Under the pieces are notes generated by a model, which was not told the DNA's origin, made no database searches, and saw only the letters and a program-made list of their open reading frames with translations. 64,000 nt of DNA from DATBVX01 sp035263105. GTDB lineage: Bacteria; Pseudomonadota; Gammaproteobacteria; Steroidobacterales; Steroidobacteraceae. Below are positions 8,341 to 16,951 of the stretch, one piece after another. Location of the stretch: positions 1-64,000 of the forward strand of contig DATFRO010000084.1 of the NCBI GenBank assembly GCA_035263105.1, read 5' to 3'. Position numbers and translations under genes: made by a program. Every line of letters starts with the position of its first letter. The stretch's first letter is position 1.

Positions 8341-9421
8341 AGTGCTCGACGCTCAGCATCGCGACCAGCAGGAGCGCGAGCAGCGCCAGTTCCGGAACGC
8401 CACCGATCGCGCCGAGCGGAATCGCGAGCACAGCTGCGGCCGCGCGGTAGAGCAGCGGACGGATTCCCAACACGCCGCGGAAGAGTACGTCGCCTGCGAG
8501 ATAGCACGCCGCGCCACTCGCCAGCACCCACGCCGACCAGAGCGGCGCATCCAGACCTTCCGCGACGAGTTCCTTGAGTGCCGCCGCCAGCAGCACGATT
8601 CCCGCGAGCATCACGAGGTGCGAGTACCAATAGCCGATGACGCCGACGCGCGCCCGCGCTGCGCCGCTCAGCGTGCGCATCGAATGCTCCGCACGCTCGT
8701 CGTCGCGATCGAAGTAGCTCCACCACAGCGCTGCGATGAGAACCAGGGAAAGCAGGACCGCTCCCACCGTGTGCGCATCGAGAGCGAGATCCGCTGCACC
8801 ATTGCCGATGGCGACGACGCTTTCGCCGAGCGCGATCAGCATCACGGCCCCGTGACGCTCCGCGAAGTGATCCGGCCGCAACGTGAAACGTCGCTCGCGC
8901 CGGAACACCGTGGCGGTCACGAGCAGCAGCACGGCGCACAGGAATAACGCCCACTTCCATTCCGTGACGCTGACCCCCGCCAGGAACACGAGCAGTCCCG
9001 CGCCGAGGTTGAAGGGCCCGACCTCGAGCATGCCTTTCCACGCGGCGCGACCACCGGTCACGACGAACGCCACCGTGTGCAGCAGGATCACGAACAGGTA
9101 GGCAAGCGCGAACATGACGCCGCTCTCGCCAAAGACTTTCGGCACCGCGAGCGCCATCACCAGGAAGCCGCCCATCGCGGCGATCATCACGAAGCGGATG
9201 AAATGCCCGGGTCGCGTGCTGTTGGTGAGCCAGGCATACGCCGAGAACATCCACCAGATCAGCGCGAGCACGAGGAACGCGCGCCCGAGCTCCCAGAAGT
9301 TCGCGACGTGCGCGACCAGGTGCGTGACCTGCGTGATCGTGAACACGAACACCAGGTCGAAGAACAGCTCGATGGTCGAGACGCGCACGCTCTCGGAGCG
9401 CGATGCGATGTCAGGCGTCAT
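8321..9421 (-). CDS. low temperature requirement protein A (LtrA) family membrane protein
   Basis: A 366-residue polytopic membrane protein. The N-terminal signature VSTIELFFDLVFVFTITQVT, followed by many hydrophobic helices, is diagnostic of the LtrA family. The segment DHFAERHGAVMLIALGESVV is a second conserved block, with ERHG and ALGESV. LtrA was named from a Listeria gene needed for growth in the cold; the biochemical role is not established. The start ATG is at 9421. The 3' end overlaps the convergent membrane-protein gene by 20 bases. No operon partner. Confidence 0.9.
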   Translation of the reverse strand: MTPDIASRSESVRVSTIELFFDLVFVFTITQVTHLVAHVANFWELGRAFLVLALIWWMFSAYAWLTNSTRPGHFIRFVMIAAMGGFLVMALAVPKVFGESGVMFALAYLFVILLHTVAFVVTGGRAAWKGMLEVGPFNLGAGLLVFLAGVSVTEWKWALFLCAVLLLVTATVFRRERRFTLRPDHFAERHGAVMLIALGESVVAIGNGAADLALDAHTVGAVLLSLVLIAALWWSYFDRDDERAEHSMRTLSGAARARVGVIGYWYSHLVMLAGIVLLAAALKELVAEGLDAPLWSAWVLASGAACYLAGDVLFRGVLGIRPLLYRAAAAVLAIPLGAIGGVPELALLALLLVAMLSVEHFTAPAR

Positions 9422-9551
9422 CGATTCATGTTAGCAAACTGCGTTCGTCACACTTCTTTTCCGACGTCACACAAACTTCATGGAACCTGCGCTTCGCGCG
9501 CGCAGTCAAGGGCTCACGCTGCTGCTCACAATGCGAAGCGAGGAGTCGACA

Positions 9552-9830
9552 ATGGAGCTGATGTTTGATGTCGTCATCACGATGATGCTGGTGGGATTTC
9601 CCGTAGGACTGCTGTTGAGCACCGTGGACGACCATTCGTCTCGCCTCGCGTCCGCGGCGTTTCGACATGCGCAGCATGCTTCTGAACCCGCGGCGGTTCA
9701 GCGTGCCGCCCGCCGCCGCAGTGTGGCCATCCGCGCGAGCGAACGCGACGACCTGTCCGGACGACGTGAGGCCGGATCTCGCGCTCATCGTGCCGCCGCC
9801 AGCGAACGCTACGGGGCAGACGCGGCCTAA
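9552..9830 (+). CDS. small single-pass membrane protein, hypothetical
   Basis: Read from the ATG at 9552 because GAGGAG precedes it at proper distance; the frame is open back to 9480. The 92-residue product has one N-terminal hydrophobic segment (LMFDVVITMMLVGFPVGLLL) then an Arg/Ala/Ser-rich tail without recognisable domain. The tail composition could equally be GC-rich noise, so only the first third is convincing. It is followed by a tandem repeat and a hairpin terminator, which supports a transcribed unit ending here. Confidence 0.4.
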   Translation: MELMFDVVITMMLVGFPVGLLLSTVDDHSSRLASAAFRHAQHASEPAAVQRAARRRSVAIRASERDDLSGRREAGSRAHRAAASERYGADAA

Positions 9831-9860
9831 GGCCCGAACCCATCGCTGACTGTCCGCTTC

Positions 9861-9910
9861 AGACGGCGACCTGCCACCTGAGACCGCGGCCTGCCACCTG
9901 AGACGGCGCC
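9861..9910. repeat. 20-bp tandem repeat, 2.5 copies
   Basis: Two successive 20-base units (9861-9880 and 9881-9900) differ at only a few positions, each ending in CTGCCACCTG. A third partial unit starts AGACGGCG at 9901. It lies in the noncoding stretch between the small membrane protein and the histidine kinase, just ahead of the hairpin. Confidence 0.75.
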
Positions 9911-9920
9911 GTACGCCTGT

Positions 9921-9956
9921 CCGCGGGGCATTCCTGCCCCGCGGCCGGACCTTTTT
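9921..9956 (+). terminator. GC-rich hairpin with T tract upstream of the kinase operon
   Basis: CCGCGGGGCA (9921-9930) and TGCCCCGCGG (9935-9944) form a perfect 10-bp stem with a TTCC loop. A short GC stretch and five T (9952-9956) follow. It would end transcription from the small membrane protein gene and insulate the kinase promoter. Confidence 0.65.
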
Positions 9957-9984
9957 GAGTTCGCGGAAAAAGCCCGTTTATACT
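9955..9984 (+). promoter_or_regulatory. candidate sigma-70-type promoter of the kinase operon
   Basis: TTGAGT at 9955-9960 and TATACT at 9979-9984 with an 18-base spacer, about 70 bases ahead of the kinase ATG. The -35 box overlaps the T tract of the preceding hairpin. Assigned by eye only. Confidence 0.5.
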
Positions 9985-10055
9985 GCCGCCACCTCGCCGC
10001 GAGATTGAACGCGAGCAATTGACAATAACAGCGCTCGGCACGATGGGGGCAGCGC

Positions 10056-12085
<2,030 letters not shown>

Positions 12086-12089
<4 letters not shown>

Positions 12090-12451
12090 GCAAGCGCATC
12101 CTGATCATCGAAGACCAGGAGGACAACCGGAAGATCATGCACGACGTGCTGTCGGCCAGCGGCTTCGAGTCCGTGGAAGCGACCACCGGCGAAGAGGGCC
12201 TCGCGCTCGCCGAAAAGGAGCATCCCGACCTGATCCTCATGGACATCCAGTTGCCCGAGATGGACGGCTACGAGGTCACGCGCCGCATCAAGCGCAACTC
12301 GGCGCTGAATCACATCCCGATCATCGCGGTCACCTCGTATGCGCTGAGCGGAGATGACAAGAAGGCTTTTGCCGCGGGCTGCGACGGCTACCTCACCAAG
12401 CCGGTGAGCCCGAAGATGCTGCTGGCGAAGATCCGGGAATACCTGCGCTAG
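12086..12451 (+). CDS. single-domain response regulator (CheY/DivK-like)
   Basis: A 121-residue stand-alone receiver domain. The acidic pocket is ED at residues 9-10, the phospho-acceptor is Asp53 in LILMDIQLPEMDG, and the conserved Thr/Ser (AVTSYA) and Lys (LTKPVSP) are present. It has no output domain. It begins at GTG 12086, four bases inside the kinase gene (GTGA overlap), with CAGGAGG upstream. By analogy with DivK-type regulators it probably receives phosphate from the adjacent kinase and acts by protein contact or as a phosphate shuttle toward the next gene product (inference). Confidence 0.93.
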
Positions 12452-12463
12452 AGACGCGCTCCC

Positions 12464-13627
12464 GTGCACAATCCGCCGCGCATCCTCGTGGTCGATGACG
12501 TTCCGGTGAACATCGACATCCTGCGCATGCGCCTCGCCAAGCACGGCTACGAGATCGTGGCGGCGGGCGGCGGCAAGCAAGCGCTCGAGGCCGTTCCGCA
12601 GATCCTTCCCGACCTGATCCTGCTCGATGTGATGATGCCCGGGATCGATGGCATCGAGGTGTGCCGGCGGCTGCGCGCGGACACCTCCCTGCCCTTCATC
12701 CCGATCGTGTTCCTCACGGCGAAGTCCGAGCCGGCCGAGATCGTCACCGCGCTCGACGCCGGCGGCGATGAATACCTGACGAAACCCGTCGATCCCGGCG
12801 CGCTGGTCGCGCGCGTGAAGTCGATGCTCCGCATCAAGGCGCTGCAGGACCAGGTCCGCCAGCAGACCGAGGAACTGCAGGCGGCGAACAAGAACCTCGA
12901 AGAGCGCGTGGCCTCGCAGGTTTCCGCGCTCGAACGACTCGGCCGGCTGAAGCGCTTCTTCTCACCCCAGCTCGCGAAGCTGATCGTGGAAGGCGGTACG
13001 GAAGATCCGCTCAAGAGTCATCGTCGCGAGGTCACCGTCGTGTTCCTCGATCTGCGCGGCTTCACCGCATTCGCCGAGACCGCGGAACCCGAGGAACTCA
13101 TGGGCGTGCTGCGTGAGTATCACGGCGAAATGGGACGCGTGATCCTCGCTCACGAGGGCACGCTCGAGCGCTTCGCGGGAGACGGCATGATGGTGTTCTT
13201 CAACGACCCCGTGCCGGTGCCCGATGCGCCGGCGCGCGCGGTGCGCATGGCGGTGACCATGCACGAGAAGCTCGCGGCACTCGCGCAGGTCTGGCGCAAG
13301 CGTGGCTACGATCTCGAGTTCGGCGCGGGCATCGCGCAGGGCTACGCGACCATCGGCGCCGTCGGCTTCGAAGGCCGGATGGACTACGGCGCCATCGGCA
13401 CGGTCACGAACCTCGCCGCGCGCCTGTGCGGCGAGGCGAAGCCCGGGCAGACGCTGATCTCACAGCGCGTGCTCGCCTCGGTCGAAGACATCGTCGAGGT
13501 CGAGCCGATCGGCGAGTTGCAGCTCAAGGGCTTTCACCGGCCGATCACCACCTACAACGTGCTGCGCATGCGGGCCTCTCCGGTTGCGGAGACTGCCGGC
13601 GCGAGCGCGGTCTCACCCGCGCCCTAG
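12464..13627 (+). CDS. response regulator with class III adenylate/guanylate cyclase domain
   Basis: A 387-residue protein starting at GTG 12464, 12 bases after the receiver gene. Residues 1-125 are a receiver with phospho-acceptor Asp55 (LILLDVMMPG) and TKP lysine motif. A coiled coil (about 125-170) links it to a class III cyclase domain. The two metal-binding aspartates are visible in VVFLDLRGFTAF and FAGDGMMVFFND, and TNLAARL is the usual later motif. The product is probably cAMP, possibly cGMP. It makes the operon a phosphorelay with a second-messenger output. Confidence 0.93.
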   Translation: MHNPPRILVVDDVPVNIDILRMRLAKHGYEIVAAGGGKQALEAVPQILPDLILLDVMMPGIDGIEVCRRLRADTSLPFIPIVFLTAKSEPAEIVTALDAGGDEYLTKPVDPGALVARVKSMLRIKALQDQVRQQTEELQAANKNLEERVASQVSALERLGRLKRFFSPQLAKLIVEGGTEDPLKSHRREVTVVFLDLRGFTAFAETAEPEELMGVLREYHGEMGRVILAHEGTLERFAGDGMMVFFNDPVPVPDAPARAVRMAVTMHEKLAALAQVWRKRGYDLEFGAGIAQGYATIGAVGFEGRMDYGAIGTVTNLAARLCGEAKPGQTLISQRVLASVEDIVEVEPIGELQLKGFHRPITTYNVLRMRASPVAETAGASAVSPAP

Positions 13628-14067
13628 AACGTCGCCACCACCAGCACGCCGGGCCCCGGCGCCGAAGTGATGTAGCTGCACCGACCCGGCGCGCGCCGCA
13701 CATACTCGAGCGCCTCCGCATCGCTGCCGCTCACCGTCGGCGGGTTGACTCCATCCCGGAACGACTTCTTGGTCCACGCCGTCAGGTACTTCGCGTAATC
13801 CATGCGCAGCACCTTCTCGAGGAACGTGGCCCGTGCGGCGCTGTTATCCGCTGGCAGGAGTCGCACCTGGCCCGCGAACTGTTTCTCGCCGAGGAACACA
13901 TCCCTCAGGTCCGCTGGCGACAGCGTGACCGACGGGTGGCAGATGATATAGAGGTCCTCTGCACGACTCGCGACCGGAAGGTTCGCGAGCGTGAGCGCAG
14001 CGAAGAGCGGCAAGACCGCCCGACGCAATACGGACCACGCGCTATCTTTTCTAGAAGCGTATCGCAT
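13624..14067 (-). CDS. short periplasmic phosphate-binding-like (PstS-type) protein
   Basis: A 147-residue secreted protein: signal peptide (VLPLFAALTLANLPVASRAE) then a single short domain with LSPADLRDVFLGEKQ and a FLEKVLRMDYAKYLTAWTKK segment. These resemble the truncated PstS-like proteins found beside porins in proteobacteria. It is less than half the length of a true phosphate-binding protein, so a full clamshell is unlikely. The gene overlaps the preceding porin gene by 17 bases. Its stop shares the palindrome CTAG with the convergent cyclase gene. Confidence 0.7.
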   Translation of the reverse strand: MRYASRKDSAWSVLRRAVLPLFAALTLANLPVASRAEDLYIICHPSVTLSPADLRDVFLGEKQFAGQVRLLPADNSAARATFLEKVLRMDYAKYLTAWTKKSFRDGVNPPTVSGSDAEALEYVRRAPGRCSYITSAPGPGVLVVATF

Positions 14068-15430
14068 ATTGCATCAAGGCCTCTTCGTACGTGTCGATGT
14101 TGCGGTCGGTGACATGGGTCTGCGCGATCTCGAGCTTGAGCGCGGAGGACCAGTCGAGGTCGTAGCGCACGCCGAGCGCGGTCCGGTAATAGGAGTTACC
14201 GAAGCGCTGCGCCGAGAAGTAGTGGTCCGTCTGGTCGAGATCCGAGTGTTCGTAGCGCGCGTACGGCGTCCACAGGCCGGCGCGGTACGCGAGCTGGATG
14301 AAGCCCATGTCGCTGTTGTGATTGCCGGTGGCGCCCGACAGGTCCTTGTTGTCGAACCAGTAGTACTCGGCGATGTTCTCCCAGCGATCGGTGTCGTAGA
14401 CGGCGTACACGCCGTAGTTGTTGACGCGCGTGAGGTTGCGCACCACGAGATCGTCCTGGACCTTGGTGCCGAAGGCGCTCACGCCGAAGCGCAAGCCGTC
14501 GAGGCTGCCTCCTGGCAGGTACCCGAAGTTGCCGCCGTAGAGCGCGTCGCCGTGCGCGTTGCCCGCATTGTTGGAATCGAGCACACCGCCCACGATGCGC
14601 GGCGCATTCGCAACGTACGCGTCATAGGTGACCCGGCCCAGGTCGAGCCGGCTCGACCCTTGCAGCCACAGACCCACCGCATGTGCCGGCAGCACGCCGC
14701 CGGTGGTTTCGAACTGCACCACGCCCGGACGGCGGAGCGCCGTGGAGATCTGCTGGCCGTGATGGAACGCGGTGTTGTAGTAGCCGTAAGGGGTGTGGAA
14801 GCGGCCGAGCCACACTGTCGCCGCGTCGCCGAACTGGTAGCCGAGCTGCGCACGCTCGAGAGCGGTGACGAGATCGCCGTTGGTGCCGATCTTGAAGTTG
14901 AGCTCGAACAGCGAGCGCGTGTGCTCGCCGAGCTGCGGCGTCAGGTAGAAGTCGACCGAGCCGACCGCCGCGCCGTGCAGGTTGGGATTGACCGGGTTGC
15001 GAGTCCCCGCTCCCACATCCGCAAAGCCATGCAGCGGCAAGCCCATGTCCTCGTGCCGGGCCGCATTGGCCGCCGTGATCGCAGCCACCTCGTTTTCCAG
15101 CGAGGTGAGCCGCTGCTCCGGCGCGGCGCCTGGCGCGGAGGTGGCGGGGGGAGCGGCGCCCGTCGGTGCCGCCGGCGCAGCGCCGGGCGCGCCGCCCGCG
15201 CCCGCGACAGCGGCCGTCCCACCCGGCTGTACCGCGTCCATGCGAGCCTCGAGCTCGCGAACGCGCGCAGTGAGCTGGTCGATGGCCTTCAGACTCTCTT
15301 CGAGTCGAGTCTGCAGCTGAGCGACCTGGTCCGCATCGGCCGCGGCGTGCGCGGGGCCCGATGCGGCACAGGTCAACAGGAGTACTGCCAGGCCGCAAAG
15401 CGACCTGGCAGTGGACTTTGCACTAGGCAT
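14051..15430 (-). CDS. outer-membrane porin with N-terminal coiled coil
   Basis: A 459-residue protein with signal peptide, then a heptad-like segment (VAQLQTRLEESLKAIDQLTA, about residues 35-65). An Ala/Pro/Gly-rich linker follows, then a long barrel-like region ending in Phe (QYAIRF). Strand-like blocks such as YQFGDAATVWLGRFHTPYGY are typical of sugar, phosphate or other specific porins; the N-terminal coil would trimerise or reach into the periplasm. It lies between an SCO-type gene (15 bases upstream) and the PstS-like gene (overlapping), so the three are one operon. Substrate not identifiable. Confidence 0.8.
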   Translation of the reverse strand: MPSAKSTARSLCGLAVLLLTCAASGPAHAAADADQVAQLQTRLEESLKAIDQLTARVRELEARMDAVQPGGTAAVAGAGGAPGAAPAAPTGAAPPATSAPGAAPEQRLTSLENEVAAITAANAARHEDMGLPLHGFADVGAGTRNPVNPNLHGAAVGSVDFYLTPQLGEHTRSLFELNFKIGTNGDLVTALERAQLGYQFGDAATVWLGRFHTPYGYYNTAFHHGQQISTALRRPGVVQFETTGGVLPAHAVGLWLQGSSRLDLGRVTYDAYVANAPRIVGGVLDSNNAGNAHGDALYGGNFGYLPGGSLDGLRFGVSAFGTKVQDDLVVRNLTRVNNYGVYAVYDTDRWENIAEYYWFDNKDLSGATGNHNSDMGFIQLAYRAGLWTPYARYEHSDLDQTDHYFSAQRFGNSYYRTALGVRYDLDWSSALKLEIAQTHVTDRNIDTYEEALMQYAIRF

Positions 15431-15445
15431 GATCGATTTCCCTCG

Positions 15446-16039
15446 TTACTCGGCTTGGCTGGAGTTTTTCTGCGGTGAATCGCTGGCGGCCCAGACGTGC
15501 GTCTGCGCGCTGGCGGCCGTGTATTCGGCCGCGAGCTGCCCGTGTTCATCGACCACGACGATGCGGTATTCGTGCATCACGTGGCGGTCGTATTTCCAGA
15601 ATGGAAACCCGAGACGGCGGGCGAACTGTTCCGTGTTCCCGGCAGTGCCGCTCAGGAAGTGCCAGTTGTCGCGGTCGAGGCCGCGGTTGCGTCGATACTG
15701 CTGCCAGGTCCCGGGATCATCCTCGGTCGGATCGTAGCCGACGATCACGAACTCGGCGGACTCACCGTTCCTGTCGACCTCGCGCTGCAGCTCCTGCAGG
15801 CGCGCGATCGTCATTGGGCAGATGCGCCGGCACGAGGCATAGGCCATCGTGAAGTAGACGCGCCGGCCGCTGAACGCGGCGAGATCCAGGGTGCGCCCCT
15901 GGTCGTCGAGCCATTGTCGCGGCAATTGCTGGAGGACGTCGGTGGCCGACAGGCTCTCGCCGCCGGTCAGTACACCGAGCAGAAGCAGAAAACAGGCCGT
16001 GAAACGCGCGTATCCATGCGTTGTTGTTGCGCGCATCAA
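15446..16039 (-). CDS. SCO1/SenC family copper-binding or thiol protein
   Basis: A 197-residue secreted thioredoxin-fold protein of the SCO family. The family motif CxxxC is present as CRRIC after YFTMAYAS. The downstream conserved His is probably in YDRHVMHEYRIVVVD. SCO proteins deliver copper to cytochrome oxidase or act as thiol switches. An N-terminal hydrophobic segment (ARFTACFLLLLGVLTG) serves as signal or anchor. It is first in a three-gene operon with a porin and a PstS-like protein, an unusual setting for a copper chaperone. ATG 16039 or 16036 could start it. Confidence 0.88.
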   Translation of the reverse strand: MMRATTTHGYARFTACFLLLLGVLTGGESLSATDVLQQLPRQWLDDQGRTLDLAAFSGRRVYFTMAYASCRRICPMTIARLQELQREVDRNGESAEFVIVGYDPTEDDPGTWQQYRRNRGLDRDNWHFLSGTAGNTEQFARRLGFPFWKYDRHVMHEYRIVVVDEHGQLAAEYTAASAQTHVWAASDSPQKNSSQAE

Positions 16040-16099
16040 GTAGGTCTCGTTGTTCGTTCGAGTCGAGCGCGGCCGTTATTCAGCGGCGGAAAACCCTTG

Positions 16100-16129
16100 C
16101 TGTCAAGAATTGTGTCGTCCCATTGACAG
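16100..16129. promoter_or_regulatory. inverted TTGACA elements between divergent SCO operon and microprotein gene
   Basis: CTGTCAA at 16100-16106 and TTGACAG at 16123-16129 form a perfect 7-bp inverted repeat with a 16-base spacer. Each arm is a perfect -35 hexamer pointing to one of the divergent genes. No good -10 box is obvious at the right distance, so an operator is as likely as paired promoters. Confidence 0.4.
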
Positions 16130-16241
16130 AGGTCTGTAGCGACCGGGCGCATTCTCTCACTCGAGGCTGGCGGCTGAATGAGCCGCCCGGCCGAGACGGT
16201 CAGACAGACGGACTTCTCTTCTCAACCAGGGGGCTACCCAC

Positions 16242-16424
16242 ATGAGCAACTTCACTTCCTCGCGTTTTCGGTCATCGGTGAGTGCGACGGCGGCGGTGGC
16301 GATCACCGGCCTGATTCTCTGGAGCTTCGACGCCTACGTCGGGTACATGGAGCGCACCGCGCCGGTGCACACCGCGCAGCTCGATTCGCACCAGGCGTCC
16401 GATCTCGAGTCACGCAAAGGTTGA
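16242..16424 (+). CDS. membrane microprotein, copy 1 of a tandem pair
   Basis: A 60-residue single-pass membrane protein. Its sequence runs from a Ser/Arg-rich start through an Ala-rich hydrophobic helix (ATAAVAITGLILWSFDAYVG) to YMERTAP and a polar tail. The downstream copy shows the same order: start MS.., RSSV, hydrophobic helix, AYxGYMER.AP and a final Gly after a basic residue. This paralogy is the main evidence that it is real. Topology is probably Nin/Cout. Function unknown. Confidence 0.65.
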   Translation: MSNFTSSRFRSSVSATAAVAITGLILWSFDAYVGYMERTAPVHTAQLDSHQASDLESRKG

Positions 16425-16429
16425 TTTTG

Positions 16430-16445
16430 TGTCAATGCGTTGACA
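16430..16445. promoter_or_regulatory. palindrome upstream of microprotein copy 2
   Basis: TGTCAA-TGCG-TTGACA, a perfect 6-bp inverted repeat with a 4-base centre, 99 bases ahead of copy 2. The right arm with its flank (TTGACAGAG) is identical to that ahead of copy 1 (16123-16131). Confidence 0.45.
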
Positions 16446-16544
16446 GAGAACCCGAACGTCCTGGAGCACGATGAACCCGCAGCTGGCGCAAACCGGCCAG
16501 TTCGCAAGAGAGACGAGTAACGAACCAACTTCAGGAGTACGACA

Positions 16545-16733
16545 ATGAGTTTCCATACCAGCCCATCGATTCTCCGCTCCTCAGTGGCAGCCGCCGCGGC
16601 CGTGACGATCACGTCGCTGATCCTCGGCAGCTTCGGTGCCTACATCGGCTACATGGAGCGCAACGCCCCGCAGACGCAGACGGCCCAGGTCGCAACTGGC
16701 ACGAGTTTCGATACCGCCACGCGCAACGGTTGA
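16545..16733 (+). CDS. membrane microprotein, copy 2 of a tandem pair
   Basis: A 62-residue single-pass membrane protein paralogous to the gene at 16242. It shares MSxxxS, RSSV, an Ala-rich helix (AAAAVTITSLILGSFGAYIG), the exit motif GYMERNAP and a C-terminal Arg-x-Gly end. The ribosome-binding site AGGAG is stronger than that of copy 1. The conserved exit motif (YMER) is likely the functional part. Small helices of this kind often modulate larger membrane enzymes, but no partner can be named. Confidence 0.7.
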   Translation: MSFHTSPSILRSSVAAAAAVTITSLILGSFGAYIGYMERNAPQTQTAQVATGTSFDTATRNG

Positions 16734-16951
16734 CATCGTGTTCGGCAAGCAGGGCTCGGCGGCGCTGGCGCACTAGGAATCTCGCTCCTTCGATTCCCAC
16801 AGACGCCACGCCGCTCGTGCCAACCGCTCACTCCCGTTCCCCGCTCTGAACCCCGGCACCCGGCTCGCCCGAGCCCGGGTTGCAAAGTCCCCTCGCCGAT
16901 TCCCGCCCGCTGGTATCGTCCACGCATCGAGAATGCGTGAGGATACGGGGC

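Noticed and set aside
13991..15478. 495-codon plus-strand open frame opposite the porin
   Set aside because: Antisense frame kept open by high GC; no domain, Arg/Val/Ala-rich, and the minus-strand porin has a signal peptide and a barrel end.
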